A stretch of 64,000 nt of DNA from Myrmaecium sp. VS I D KN 1 (Eukaryota; Ascomycota; Dothideomycetes; Valsariales; Valsariaceae). Within the stretch, counting starts at the first letter, position 1. Each line of letters opens with the position of its first letter. Where the stretch lies: positions 248,001 through 312,000 of the forward strand of contig JADQAV010000020.1 in the NCBI GenBank assembly GCA_019775845.1, in the 5' to 3' direction. The position numbers were made by a program, and so were the translations under genes. A model generated the notes under the pieces. That model searched no databases and was not told the DNA's origin. It saw only the letters and a program-made list of their open reading frames with translations. This document shows, piece by piece, positions 35,401-46,280 of the stretch.

Positions 35401-38400
35401 CTTTAAGAACCCTATCTTAGCCCTCCTTCCTACTACTATCTCGCGTACCTTTACCCCCTTAATAAATAGAAGATAGGTAGGATAGGTAGAAAGACTCTAT
35501 AATTTCTATTTTGAATTATATATCTACTAAGGAAGTTAAATATAGCTAATAGCGTATCTAGAAGACTAGACTATATAGTAGATATTAAAGTAGACTTAAA
35601 GGAGTATAATAGACTAGTATTATAAAGCCTATAGAAATAGCTAAGTACTATAAAGAAGACTTAGGATAAAATACTAAATAATATAATAGAGTAATTCCTA
35701 ATAGTATCTAATATTAAAGTATATATTCCTTAATACTAGGGACTAGCCTTAGAATCCTAAGAGGAGATAGAAGGAGCTAAAGAGGATTAGATAAGGCTAA
35801 AAGACCCTATTTCTTCTAAAAGAAAAAGAAGATCCTTAAAGAAGCTTATAATAATCTAATAGAGGGTTACTTTAGATATATAAGAATACTAGGGAAGGCT
35901 AAGCGGATTATAACCTAGAAAAGAATAAATAAAAAAATAAAGAAGTATATTTAGGACTGCTAGATCTATACTATATTAAAGGTTAAAAGATATAAATTAT
36001 AAAGCCTATTATAACTACTAGAGGTACCTTAGAGACTATAATAGTATATTATAATAGATTTTATTACTAATCTACTACCGATAAAAATAATAAGTATAGT
36101 ATATAATATAATCCTAGTCCTAGTAAATAGATTAATTAAGATAGCTTATTATATCTTTATCTAGAAAAGGCTAAGTATAATAGAACTTATAGAAGCCTAT
36201 ATAAGAGAAGTAATTAGACTTTATAGGATCCTAGAGATAATCCTCTTAGATAGAGGTCCTACTATAGAATTAACTTACTAGAAGACCTTTAATAAAGCTT
36301 TATAATTTAAAGGATATTCTTATTAGCTTACTACCTATAGATAGATAGAAAGATAAATAGAGAGATAGAATTAAATATTTAAATAGTACCTAAAAAGCTA
36401 CTATAATCTAGAATAGGATAATTAAGTAATATAGCTACTAATAGTAGAATATATATATAATAATTTATCTATATACCTACTAGGTTTATACCTTTCTAAG
36501 CTAACTAAGGATATTACCTATAAGAGGGTAAACTCTAGGAAATAGACTAATTTAGCGTAAAAAGCGTATATACGGCTAAATTAGCTAAGAAGGTAACTAA
36601 GTTATATAAATAACTTAGGAAGAACCTAGAGAAAGCTTAATAATACTAGGAGTTAATAGCTAATAAAAAAAAGATTTATAAGGAATACTAGGTTAGGGAC
36701 TAAGTATTAATATCTACTAGAAATATTAATTCCTTTTATTTAAAGAAGAAGCTAGACTATAAATACTATAGCTTAGGTATAGTCTAAGAAAAGATAAATA
36801 AATATACTTATAAAGTATATTTACTAGATTATAAGAATATCTATCCTACTTTTTATATATTACTATTAGAACTATAGGCCTAGAAGGGATTATTAAAATA
36901 CTCGGACTAATATATAGTAATAAGATTATTAGAAAATAGGGAGGATATCTATAAAGTAGAAAAGATTAAGGATAGAAGAAAGAATACTAAAGAATAATAA
37001 GAATACTTTATTAAGTAGAAGGACTATCCTTAAAAAAAGAAAACTTAGAAGAAAAGACTAAACTTAAGCTTATTAATATTTATAAGGTTCTAGAGAAAGA
37101 TTAAGAATAGATAAATAAATAGAAAAGGAGGTAGAGTAAGGCTAGAAGAGATAAATAGGAGCTACCTCTTCTCTATTTTCCTTAAAAGGGTTTTTTTAGG
37201 TTCTAATAGCGCTTTCTAGCCTATATTAGTAGAAGACTTATTAGGCTAAGAAGATCTAAAGAACTAAGTAATATAAATAGTAAAGAATAAGTAGAGTAGA
37301 GAATATCTCTATATAAGTAGCTTTATTAAAGTTATTAAAGCTATAAAAGGTAAGTAAGGAACTAGTATACCAGCTAGATAAAGGGAGTAAAAAGCCCTAC
37401 TATTTATACCTATATAACTATAGAAGTTAGAGTAATAAGTAATATAACTATAGAAGCCTAGAGAACTAGTAATATAACTATAATTATACTAGGAATAAGT
37501 AATATAGCTAATAACTATATACTATATAGTATTAAGAAGGGGGTAGCCCCTTAGTAGATTATTAAACTAGAAAAGAATATTACTAACGGCTATAGTAACG
37601 AGGAGAGTAACGAGGAATAGAAAGACCTATAGAATCCGGAATAGAAGAATAAATAGAAAGAATAGCGTTTATAATACTCTTAGTAGTATAATTATAGTCC
37701 GTATTATACTAACTATAAAAGTTAAGGCGATAGATAGGATTAATATATTCTAATAACTGTATATAGTATTTCTAAGGGCTAATTAGTACTAAATAAAGCT
37801 AATAAGGGAGGATATTAACTAAAGATAATAAAGCCGCTATAACAGGATTATTATTATCTATAACCTCTTTAATAGTATAACGTTTCTGCTCCTCCTTATA
37901 AGTAATACCTAGAATAGAACGGTCTCTACCCTAAAGAACTAATCTAGATTATTTAAGGGAGTTATTACCTATATAGGCGTATAAGCCTTCGGAGTACTTT
38001 AGAAACGCGTTATAGAAGTTAGATTAAATTAATTATAGGTCGGAGGGAAATATACCCCTAGATAATACTAATAATCTCCCTAGCTTTAATATAAATGTCT
38101 AACTCTTCTTTATAAGGCCCGGAGGTCCTCTTAGTAGTAGTTCTATTAGATTTTACGTTAATTAACTATCTAATTTCTTATATTTAGGTCTTAACGAGCT
38201 CGGGGGCCTATAAAGAAGCTAAGTTAGTAATATATAGGCTAAAGAGGGCTAAAGAGATATACTAAGAAATAATCTTACTCTCGTTTAGTATAATATATAT
38301 AATATATCCCTATAGTATTTCTAAAAGATAAGATAAGCTACTAGAGGTCTCTATTAGTATTAAAATAATATACCTTAGTCTTACTATCTCTATACCTATT

Positions 38401-38731
38401 ATAGTATCTATCTATATACTTTATATATAGATTTCTTAACTTATTACTAACTTTAGTATCTTATAAACGTCTCTTCGCTAAAGAGGGAGTTAGTATAATA
38501 GAAGGATACTAAATAAAGTTAGCTAGTATAATAATAGCCTAAAATAAGCCTAATAGGATTTAAAACTAGTAGCCTAGCTTACTAAAAGAGAGATAATATT
38601 AGTAGTAGTATAGAGATATAAGGAATAAGAAGTAAGCGACTTAAATTTTAATATTATAAGTATAGTATATACTAATTCTAAAGCGGACGCTAAGTAAGTC
38701 GAGGATAACTTAAGTCTTAAAGAGAGGATAG

Positions 38732-39069
38732 TATTAGAAACTACCCTAGCTAGTAGCCTAAGGAGGTACTAAGTAGCCTTAAGTAGTACTAAGTAAGTTT
38801 AGGTAGCGCTAAATAGTACTAAGTAGCCCTTTAGGCTAATATAAACTAGATAGCGCTAAAGAATAGTAGACTAAAACTCGTATTAATACTAAGAGTAATA
38901 ATAATAGTATTAATAGTTAGACGGAGGAGGACTAGCTACTAGAAGATATAAGAGAGTTTTCTACTACTTAAGGGAGAGCTTAAGATAGTATTAAATCTTT
39001 AGCGATTCGTCTTATTTAATATTAGATACTCTTTCCTTATATCTTTAAAACTCTATATAAACCCTAATA
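38732..39069 (+). repeat. 3' LTR of inner element
   Basis: A 338-bp partner of the 5' LTR, the same length and alignable end to end. Confidence 0.88.
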
Positions 39070-42035
39070 ATTAAGGTAATAGCGCTAGTATTTAAAGGTC
39101 GCTATAATTATAAGTAGCTCTTAATTATAGGTTTTATAGTTTACTTCCGCGTCTCTAAGCTTCCTTAACTAAAAGGCTACTAGGTACTATTAGCCCTTAA
39201 TATCTTATTATAAGAGGATGCCTATAATTACGAATTTAAATACGTCCGTTTTAAGCCTAATATTACTTTTTCTTAGGGTTAAAGTAGATAAGGACAGGTA
39301 TATTTATAAAGCGTTTTACTAGCTTCTTAAATATATCTCGCGTGTCCTAGGTTAGCGTAAATAGGCCTATCTTAGTACTATTCTTACTACCTTTTAGTAT
39401 AGCTGTTAGGGGTGCCGCTACGTAGGAGTATTAGTAGATAAATTAACGATAGAAGTTAGTAAACTCTAGAAAGATCTATAAATCCTTATATAAGGTAGGT
39501 TCTTACTATACTATAATTATATCTACCTTATAAGGACCTATTAATACGCTGTTAGTACTAATAATAAACTCTAAGAATTCTACTTCTTTTATAAAAAACT
39601 TATATTTATTTAGTTTAGTATAGAGCTAATACTATTATAAACGCTTAAGTACTTACTATATATATCCTATATACTTAGAATATTACCGGAGCGTTTATAA
39701 GGCCGAAGGGTATTACTATATATTTAAAATAGCTATACTAGGTTTAAAAGGCTGTTTTCTATTTATCCCCTTCCTTAATTCAGATACTATAATATATATT
39801 ATATAGGTTAAGCTTAGTAAAGACGCTAGCGCTATATAGGCGATCTAAAGTCTCTAAAATTAGGGGTAGGAGGTAGCGGTTCTTCTTAATTACTTTATTA
39901 ATACTATAGTAATTTATATAAAGTTATAAACTATTATCCTTCTTTAATATAAATAGGATAAGAGTACTAGCTAAGTTAGTAAACTCTTTAATTTAGTTCT
40001 TCTTTATTATCTTATTAAGGTAGCGCTAGAGTTCTATAAGCTCTCTCCTTAAGAAGCTATATAAGGGGCTATAAGATAGTTCCTTATCCTCTTCTAAATT
40101 AATTACGTAATTAGTATCCTTATAAAGTAGTAGTTTATCCGCTTCTTCCTCTAAAAAAATATCTATATATTTTAAGTATTTAAGAAGGATCTTAATCGCT
40201 AGCGGGGCGCTATTACTCTTTAAGCTTACTATACTTATCCCGACGCCGACGTGTTAAAGGTATATTATTTTTTATCCTAAAGTAACCCCTAAGTAAACTA
40301 AGGCGTATATACCTTCTCCTTTCTTAAGAGACTTAGTAAAAGCCCCTAAGCTAGATATTTAGAAAGATAGGAAGCTAAGGCGCTACTATCTTATATCTAG
40401 ATTAATAATAACTTACTCTTACTCTAGGATAAGTATACTAAGGACTAATAGTATTTCTACCTTAAGATCTTTATTAATTTTATAAAATAGCCTAGTAGTC
40501 TCTTATACTATATCTAAATTATTATTTAGGTATAAGTATAACCTATAAGTAGTAGATTCCCTTACTAGTAATTATTAATAACTTAAGTAGCTTAGCTATA
40601 GTAAGCTTAAGCTCTAGTTTATATATATAGGCCTAGCTAATAATATTTACCTTAGTATTATTATTAATTAGTATACCTACCTTAGCCTATTATTAGCCTT
40701 ATAGAATCTCTACGCGTATTCTAATAGATATACTCGCCTCTACTACTCTTTATATCCGCGCTAAGGTATTATTACTAATATATTAACTTTTCCCTCCTAA
40801 GTAGCCTTTACTATATTTAGGGGTATTTAGTTATTTCTACTTAGAGGACCCCTCTTAGGCCGGGTATAGTTCTTTATTAAATACTCCTTTCCCTAGTAGT
40901 TATAATATATAAACTTAGATAGTTTAGGTTTTTCTTAACTTCTAATTTATTTATATACCGCCGGTATTACGGTTACTCTACTTATATATAAATCTTATAT
41001 TTAGAAATTCTTAGATCTTCTAAGAGCTCTTACTTTCCCCTTTTAAATATTCCCTTCTAGATATTATATAAGGGCTATAAGAGTGTCTCTTATTATAGGT
41101 AAGGCTTAATAGTTTATTAAGGCCTCCCTTAACTTAGGATTTAGCTTAATAAAGAAATATATATACTTTTATTACTCTAAGTATACTTCTAGTAGTTAGC
41201 TCTCTAGGTAAATAAGATAGTTTATAAATACTTAAGTTATTTAGTCTTCTTTTTATCTTATATTTATATATACTTAAAAGGTTAAGAGTTCCCTATTTAC
41301 TAGATCCTCTATAAGGTTTAATAGGAAGTTTATAAACTCTATAAATATATATTCTTTAATAATATAGTTATCCTAGCTCTCTACCTTTAAGTATTATACG
41401 TCTCGTAGGGTATCCTTAAGGAACTATATTATTTATAAGATTTTTAACTCTTTTAAGAGGTATATTTTAGGGCTAATCTAGAAGGACGTTTTTACCGATT
41501 AAATCTACTTAATATACTCCCTAACGTTCCTCTTATAGTAGGGCTTAAGGTCTTTAACCTTAGGATACTTATAGGTTATACGTACTTTACTAATAAAACC
41601 CCTCTTAGTTAAGGCTAAGGTTACCGCTCTCCCGCCTATAATTTATTATTATTAGGGGCGCGCTTAGTCTACGGGACGCGGCTAGTAAGGTCTTTTTATA
41701 GCTAGTTAATCTAATTATCGAATTATTTCTACTATTATCCTAAAAGGGCCTTCCTCTTCTAATTAAATTCTTAGATATATTTCTTAAGTATTTATAACTC
41801 TTATTATTTAGCGTTATCTTCTTTAATAGATAGCTAGGGTCTTTAAATCTCTATAGTTTACTCTTTAATAATATTTAGGATATATATCGCCCTCGCTTCT
41901 ATTAATTCTCCTTCTTAGTTAGGAGGTACGGATTCGCCCCTAGGTTTAGAAGGTACTAAGTTTACGTTATATAATATAGTTTATATTAAATATATAGCTA
42001 GGCTAATTCCTATTATACAGTCGGAGGATTAGAAT

Positions 42036-42144
42036 TATTAGGAAATAGATAATAACTAGTATAGTTAAGTATTAATAAGGTAGTATTACTTATAATATAT
42101 AGATTAATCCTAATAAGTTACTTCTTTTCCAGCTTCCCCTAATA
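42036..42144 (+). repeat. Right ~110-bp end repeat of outer element
   Basis: Direct-repeat partner of 31055-31164. It lies immediately left of the dead DNA transposon. Confidence 0.7.
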
Positions 42145-43329
42145 TATTTATACGTCTATACTCGCTTACGGCTCGCTTATATACCTCTAGTATTATACTT
42201 AAGATATCTATACTCTATCTAGTCCTAAGGCTCCCTAAGCCTTATATATATACTATTATTAAATTTAATAGTAACGTCTAGGCTATATAAATAAGCCTTA
42301 TATTTATATAGCTAGCCGCCGTCGCTAGTAGGTATATTATAGAAGATAATCTTCAGCTTTAGATAGGTAACGCTATCTGTAAAGATATATAGTATTAATA
42401 TAGCCTAGCGTTTATCCTAACTACTACGTTTACTCCTACCTTTAATAGTTTTAGTATTTTTATATATATATATATATAGCCGTCTAGATACTTAAATAGG
42501 ATCGGCGTCTCGTCTAGATTAAGTATATTAGACTGGTTAAATCTATTTTATAAGAGATTTACTAGTAAATTAGAATATTAAAGCTAGGAATTCCGTCTAA
42601 TAAACTATAGAAAAGAGTTAATAATCCGTAAGGAATTACTAGGTAGCCAGGAGGCTCTTTTTATAACCTAGCGCTAGGATATATTATAGTATCTCCTAAA
42701 GGTATAGAACTAGCCTATTAAGAAAGTAAATAGTTTATTAATATTATAGTACTTTATAAATAGATCGCTAGTAGTACGGCGAAACTAGTACCTTTATATA
42801 AAAAAGCCCTATTATTAATACTTAAGAAAGAGCGTATAACTAGCTATATTAGTAGAAAAAGGTATCTTAAATTATAGCTTCTTCTCTTTACCTAGTATAT
42901 TACTTCCTAGTTCTTCTACTAATCACGTATCGTTAATTCAGCAACGGTGAAGTATTAAGAGGCCTTCTTAAATATAGGATACTTATATCTAGGTAGTATA
43001 TTATCGTTATAACGATTTATATAATACCGTATCTTACGGCTATTATAAACTATATAAGTTAGGAGGAAGTAAATAATATTAAGTTTCCGCTCCTAGGTAT
43101 AACTCTACTTAGGCCGGATAATCCTCTTTATCCTCTATAGTATATACTCTTATATAGGCTTTAGAGGGCGCCTATAACGCTTCGCAGAGTCTCTTTATAA
43201 TATTAAGATATTTACTAATCGCTCTTATAAGGGTAGTATATTAGTATAGTATTATAGAAATTCTGTCTATATATTACTATCTAGACTACCCGGATAGTAT
43301 TAAGAAAGCGGGGGGGGATTCTAATACTG
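42145..43329 (-). mobile_element. Dead DDE DNA transposon (pogo/Tc1-mariner type)
   Basis: On the minus strand, about 42.55 down to 42.2 kb, a transposase DDE core is readable: NLDETPILFKYLDG followed by KTIKGRSK, then ILILYIFTDSVTYLKLKIIF and YLYSLDVTIKFNNSIY. This matches the N-x-DETP...DxxTxxF pattern of fungal DDE_1 (pogo-like) transposases. The frame is interrupted by many TAG/TAA codons, several where Trp is expected (e.g. before DKR), as RIP would produce. The right end appears to be CTAATACTG at 43321-43329, i.e. CAGTATTAG read from the other strand, a common terminal sequence in this superfamily. The left terminus is not located with confidence. Non-functional. Confidence 0.7.
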
Positions 43330-43427
43330 ATATTTTACTACTACCTTCCTAAAACGGTTAGCGCCGGCGGTCCCGCAAAAGATCTACGCGCGAATCTCGC
43401 AAGAAAGTACGGTAGATCAGACAGAGG

Positions 43428-43439
43428 CCCGAGGCGCGG
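43428..43439 (+). repeat. 12-bp direct repeat, left copy
   Basis: CCCGAGGCGCGG, found again at 44567-44578 on the other side of the two inverted-repeat elements. Candidate target-site duplication. Confidence 0.6.
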
Positions 43440-43444
43440 GGAAA

Positions 43445-43555
43445 CACTATGTGACACCCATTTCTAACTTGAATAGGAAGAGGCTTAACCGGCGCCAGAA
43501 GCTATCCCCCTCTCGATTCTTACGAAAACCAGACCCGCCAAGGCAGCCCTCCTGG

Positions 43556-43591
<36 letters not shown>

Positions 43592-43914
43592 CCCTGCCCT
43601 GCCCTGCCTGCCCTGGCCCTACACGACCCTACCCCTATCCTGCCCTACCTGCGGCGGGCCTGCGAGCCTACGAGCCTGCGAGCCTACGAGCCGTACGCGT
43701 GCAGCGTAAGCGTGGGCGTGGGCGTGGGCGTAGTAGGCGGGCGCGAGTAGAATAAGCAGTAAAATAACAGCTTTTTCGTCTAGAAAGGCGGCAGAAATGC
43801 GGCAAAAATCTGCTTAAAGTCTGGGCGTTAGACGGTATCGGGGAAAGCTTTGGGCCTGAAACGCGCCGTCAAAAACCTCTTCCATTGGAAGTTAGCGATG
43901 GGTGCCACATAGTG
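43445..43914. mobile_element. MITE-like element with 24-bp terminal inverted repeats
   Basis: A 470-bp segment whose ends are inverted repeats: CACTATGTGACACCCAT at 43445 and, reverse-complemented, CACTATGTGGCACCCAT at 43914, matching at about 21 of 24 positions. It contains no coding potential and includes the CCTG repeat block. GC-rich and not RIP-eroded, unlike the neighbouring island. Classification as a non-autonomous DNA element is inference from its structure. Confidence 0.65.
43556..43620 (+). repeat. (CCTG)n / (CCCTG)n microsatellite
   Basis: About nine CCTG tetranucleotides followed by CCCTG units, inside the MITE-like element. Confidence 0.95.
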
Positions 43915-43923
43915 TTTTAATGG

Positions 43924-44541
43924 ACGAGCCTAAGGAACACCACACCTGCGGCTAGGGAGCACCACAGCAACCGCCGGTCTCCCCAGTTTAAAAGAGGCTC
44001 CTCTGCGCGCGCAAACAACTCCAGCGCAGGTCCCCTCGCCGGCCCCCTCGCCGGCCCCCTCGCCGGCCCCCTCGCAGGCCCCCTCGCCTGCCCCCTCGAC
44101 AAGCTCCCTCGCCAGCCCTCACGCAGGCCCTTTCGCAGGCATTAATGCCCCATGAGGGGAGCCTGCATGGTGGCCTGCGTGGTGGCCTGCGTGGTGGCCT
44201 GCGCGGTGGCCAGCGTGAGGGCCTGCGTGAGGGCCAGCGTGAGGGTCTGCGTGAGGGCCTCTGAGAGGGCTTGCGAGGGGGCACTGGGGGTTGCGAGGGG
44301 GCTGCGAGGGGGGCTGCGAGGGAGTGAGGGTGGTGGGAGCCTGCGAGGGAGGGCGCCGAGGGCCTTTGAGGGGTGAGGGCGTGGGTGAGTAAGGGTCTGC
44401 GTGAGTATTTTGAGGAGAGGGCTTGGCAGCTTGTTGAGGAAAGTGTCTGCTTGTTAAGGAAGGAGTCTGCTTATTAAGGTAAAGCGTGCCCCCACAGTGG
44501 TGCTCCCTAGACGCAGGTGTGGTGTTCCTTAGGCTCATCCG
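43924..44541. mobile_element. Foldback-type element with ~40-bp inverted ends and GC tandem repeats
   Basis: Left end GAGCCTAAGGAACACCACA.. (from ~43926) matches, in reverse complement, the right end (to ~44540), both continuing to a GAGCACCAC block. It is flanked by a 9-bp direct repeat TTTTAATGG (43915-43923 and 44542-44550), consistent with a target duplication of the Mutator-like size class. The interior carries tandem GGCCCCCTCGCC units on the left and GTGGCCTGC / GAGGGCCTGC units on the right, which are complementary and would fold back. No transposase is encoded. It sits directly beside a second copy of the MITE end motif. Confidence 0.65.
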
Positions 44542-44566
44542 TTTTAATGGGTGCCACATAGTGTCT

Positions 44567-44578
44567 CCCGAGGCGCGG
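44567..44578 (+). repeat. 12-bp direct repeat, right copy
   Basis: CCCGAGGCGCGG, identical to 43428-43439. Confidence 0.6.
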
Positions 44579-45323
44579 ACTGCACGGGAGTCCCAGGAGA
44601 AGCCTCCCCTTCAGGCTCAGTACCAACCGAGGCTGCATTGATAGCAAGAGGAGCTAGGAGACCTGACAGGCACTGGGCCACACCGTATAATCACTCCATC
44701 AGGAGCTAGGGAGTATGGTTAATTTGGCAGTTCGCGGCCATTGCCCAGGGCTTTGGTTGCCCTTCGCAATAATCACTCCAGGCATCTGAAAGAGCCTTGC
44801 GATTGAGCACCCTTACACCTGGTGTGAACTGGGAGGTGTTAGTCGTCAGACGAGGAGGGCCATGCTCTCCTACGCCATCACTCGACCAGCCGTGCAAATC
44901 CCCATCCAGTTTTGTCCCTATTCTCCGCGCCCACGTCTGAAAAGGAGTTTCCCGCGTTCGCTGCACTCCCAGCACAACCCCCCGTCCCTAGAGCTTCTAA
45001 TATCGATAAGCCTCGAGTCAAGTGCCGCCAGAGCAATTTTTCCACCCGTGGCCCCCCTGTCCAGTGTTGGTAGCGCGGAACTACCTGTCCAAACAAGGCT
45101 TGTCGACTGTCTCTCTTGAACTCATCGGAAAGACGCATCTTTCCAGAACCTATCAACGTCGCATTGTCAGCCCCATAGGTCTTTCAACTCTGTTGCGGCA
45201 GCAGAAGGAGTGTAGGCCGAGCTCTGTGGCCTTGATCCTGCGTGGCATGCCCTTCCCGATCCCAGTGAGGAGCACGATTCTCAAACTTCGGCTGAGCTTG
45301 TCAGGCGCAAGGGGATAAAGGAT
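44579..45323. other. Intergenic region upstream of RSR1
   Basis: Normal base composition. A short direct repeat (ATAATCACTCCA at ~44688 and ~44769) is present. Frames on both strands look random and no gene is supported. It must include the RSR1 promoter. Confidence 0.45.
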
Positions 45324-46280
45324 ATGTCGCAGAGAGAATACCATATCGTGGTCCTTGGCTCCGGTAGGACCCTTAAAGCCTATGATCTTTGTTCAAAACC
45401 TTACTAACAGCGGACAATCGCGTTTTAGGCGGAGTGGGGAAAAGCTGTCTCACCGGTACACCTCTCAGTTGTCCTTCCTGCGCCAGAGCGCTAACCTTAC
45501 GAAGCGCAGTTTGTCCAGAACGTTTGGATAGAGAGTTATGATCCCACCATTGAGGACTCGTACCGGAAACCGTTGGAGGTTGACGTTAGTACCCCCTAGC
45601 GGATGCAAGCCTTCCCGCACGTGTACCGCTGACGCGCCCTGGGGCTCTAGAACCGCCATGTTATCCTGGAGATTTTGGATACCGCTGGAACAGAGCAATT
45701 CAGTAAGCAGTTGCTCAGCTGAGATGATAACTGTGAATCATTGCTGACGCTTCTTAGCTGCGATGAGGTACGCGTTAGGCTTGTCTCCTGCAAAGTAACC
45801 AATCCCCTCCTGATCATGACCAGGGAGCTCTATATGAAGTCCGGCCAGGGATTTCTCCTCGTGTTTAGCATTACTTCCATGTCCTCTCTCAACGAGCTTT
45901 CCGAACTTCGAGACCAGATCATCCGCATCAAAGATGACCCGAGGGTCCCAATAGTGCTCGTTGGAAACAAGTCGGATTTGGAGGAGGATCGTGCCGTCTC
46001 GCGAGCAAAGGCGTTCGCGGTATCGCAGAGTTGGGGCAACTGTCCCTACTACGAAACAAGTGCCCGACGTCGCGCCAACGTCGATGAAGTATTCCGAGAC
46101 CTCACGCGGCAGATCATTATGAGGGATACGGAGAAGGGGAGAGATACGGAGTCGAGATCCGGATATAAGACCGGCCGTTCGAACCGGACGGGACACGATC
46201 GAAATGACGGGCCGAGGCATGGTTCACGGAGGAAGCATAGGCACAGCGGTGACAACCACCACAGATGTACGATACTGTGA
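45324..46280 (+). CDS. RSR1: Rap-like small GTPase Rsr1/Bud1 (KrevA)
   Basis: Ras-superfamily GTPase governing polarity-site choice upstream of Cdc42. Six exons: 45324-45363, 45429-45455, 45505-45584, 45651-45702, 45758-45767 and 45824-46280; 221 aa. Exon 5 is only 10 nt (CTGCGATGAG) and supplies T-A-M-R of switch II, giving [20 protein letters not shown]-boxes: GSGGVGKS (residues 12-19), effector loop [17 protein letters not shown] with the Rap-type Thr in place of Ras Gln61, GNKSD and YETSA. The hypervariable tail is basic (SRRKHRHSG) and ends in the CaaX box CTIL, identical to that of yeast Rsr1; Leu predicts geranylgeranylation. Introns 1-2 interrupt the P-loop region. All six exons are needed for a complete G domain. 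Confidence 0.92.

Larger units (their letters stand above)
32068..39069 (+). mobile_element. Inner Ty3/Gypsy chromovirus-type LTR retrotransposon fossil
   Basis: A 7.0-kb element with two 338-bp LTRs (32068-32405 and 38732-39069) in direct orientation. Parts recognisable on the plus strand, in Gypsy order: gag with a zinc-knuckle-like region near 33.45 kb, protease-like region ~33.65-33.9 kb, reverse transcriptase ~34.3-34.9 kb, RNase H ~35.0-35.4 kb, integrase ~35.9-36.7 kb and a chromodomain-like stretch ~36.95-37.05 kb. The last points to the chromovirus lineage. A long 3' part (37.1-38.7 kb) has no assigned content. A 5-bp ATTAA flanks both ends if the left border is set one base outward, a possible target duplication. 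Structurally complete in outline but broken by very many RIP-type changes. The LTRs differ at roughly one site in ten by eye, nearly all transitions, so divergence overstates age. Confidence 0.85.
31055..42144 (-). mobile_element. Outer LTR-retrotransposon fossil (Ty3/Gypsy-like), split by a nested element
   Basis: Bounded by two same-direction ~110-bp repeats (31055-31164 and 42036-42144) that begin TATTAG and share most bases. Internal remnants lie at 31165-32066 and 39070-42035, on either side of the inner element. The right remnant reads on the minus strand with a reverse-transcriptase-like stretch at about 39.2-40.2 kb. The left remnant, around 31.57-31.70 kb, resembles 39.80-39.90 kb, so it may come from a further copy rather than the simple other half. 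Broken, with very many breaks from RIP; old. The pairing of the end repeats as one element is inference. Confidence 0.55.
30735..43340. other. RIP-type AT-rich repeat island
   Basis: About 12.6 kb that is extremely AT-rich, with CpA and TpG almost absent while TpA (CTAG, TTA, ATA) is in excess. This is the signature of repeat-induced point mutation. No host gene can be read in it. It contains nested LTR-element fossils and a dead DNA transposon (separate entries). DNA outside those, e.g. 30735-31054, is AT-rich without identifiable features. The edges are abrupt: GC-rich coding sequence ends at 30667 and normal composition returns near 43340. Confidence 0.93.

Noticed and set aside
43451-44559. 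Pro/Arg- and Val/Cys-repeat frames in the inverted-repeat elements
   Set aside because: They arise from translating tandem GC repeats in several frames on both strands; no frame is favoured.
44706-45156. Minus-strand frames of ~90 codons upstream of RSR1
   Set aside because: No similarity, no splice signals linking them, and composition close to random.
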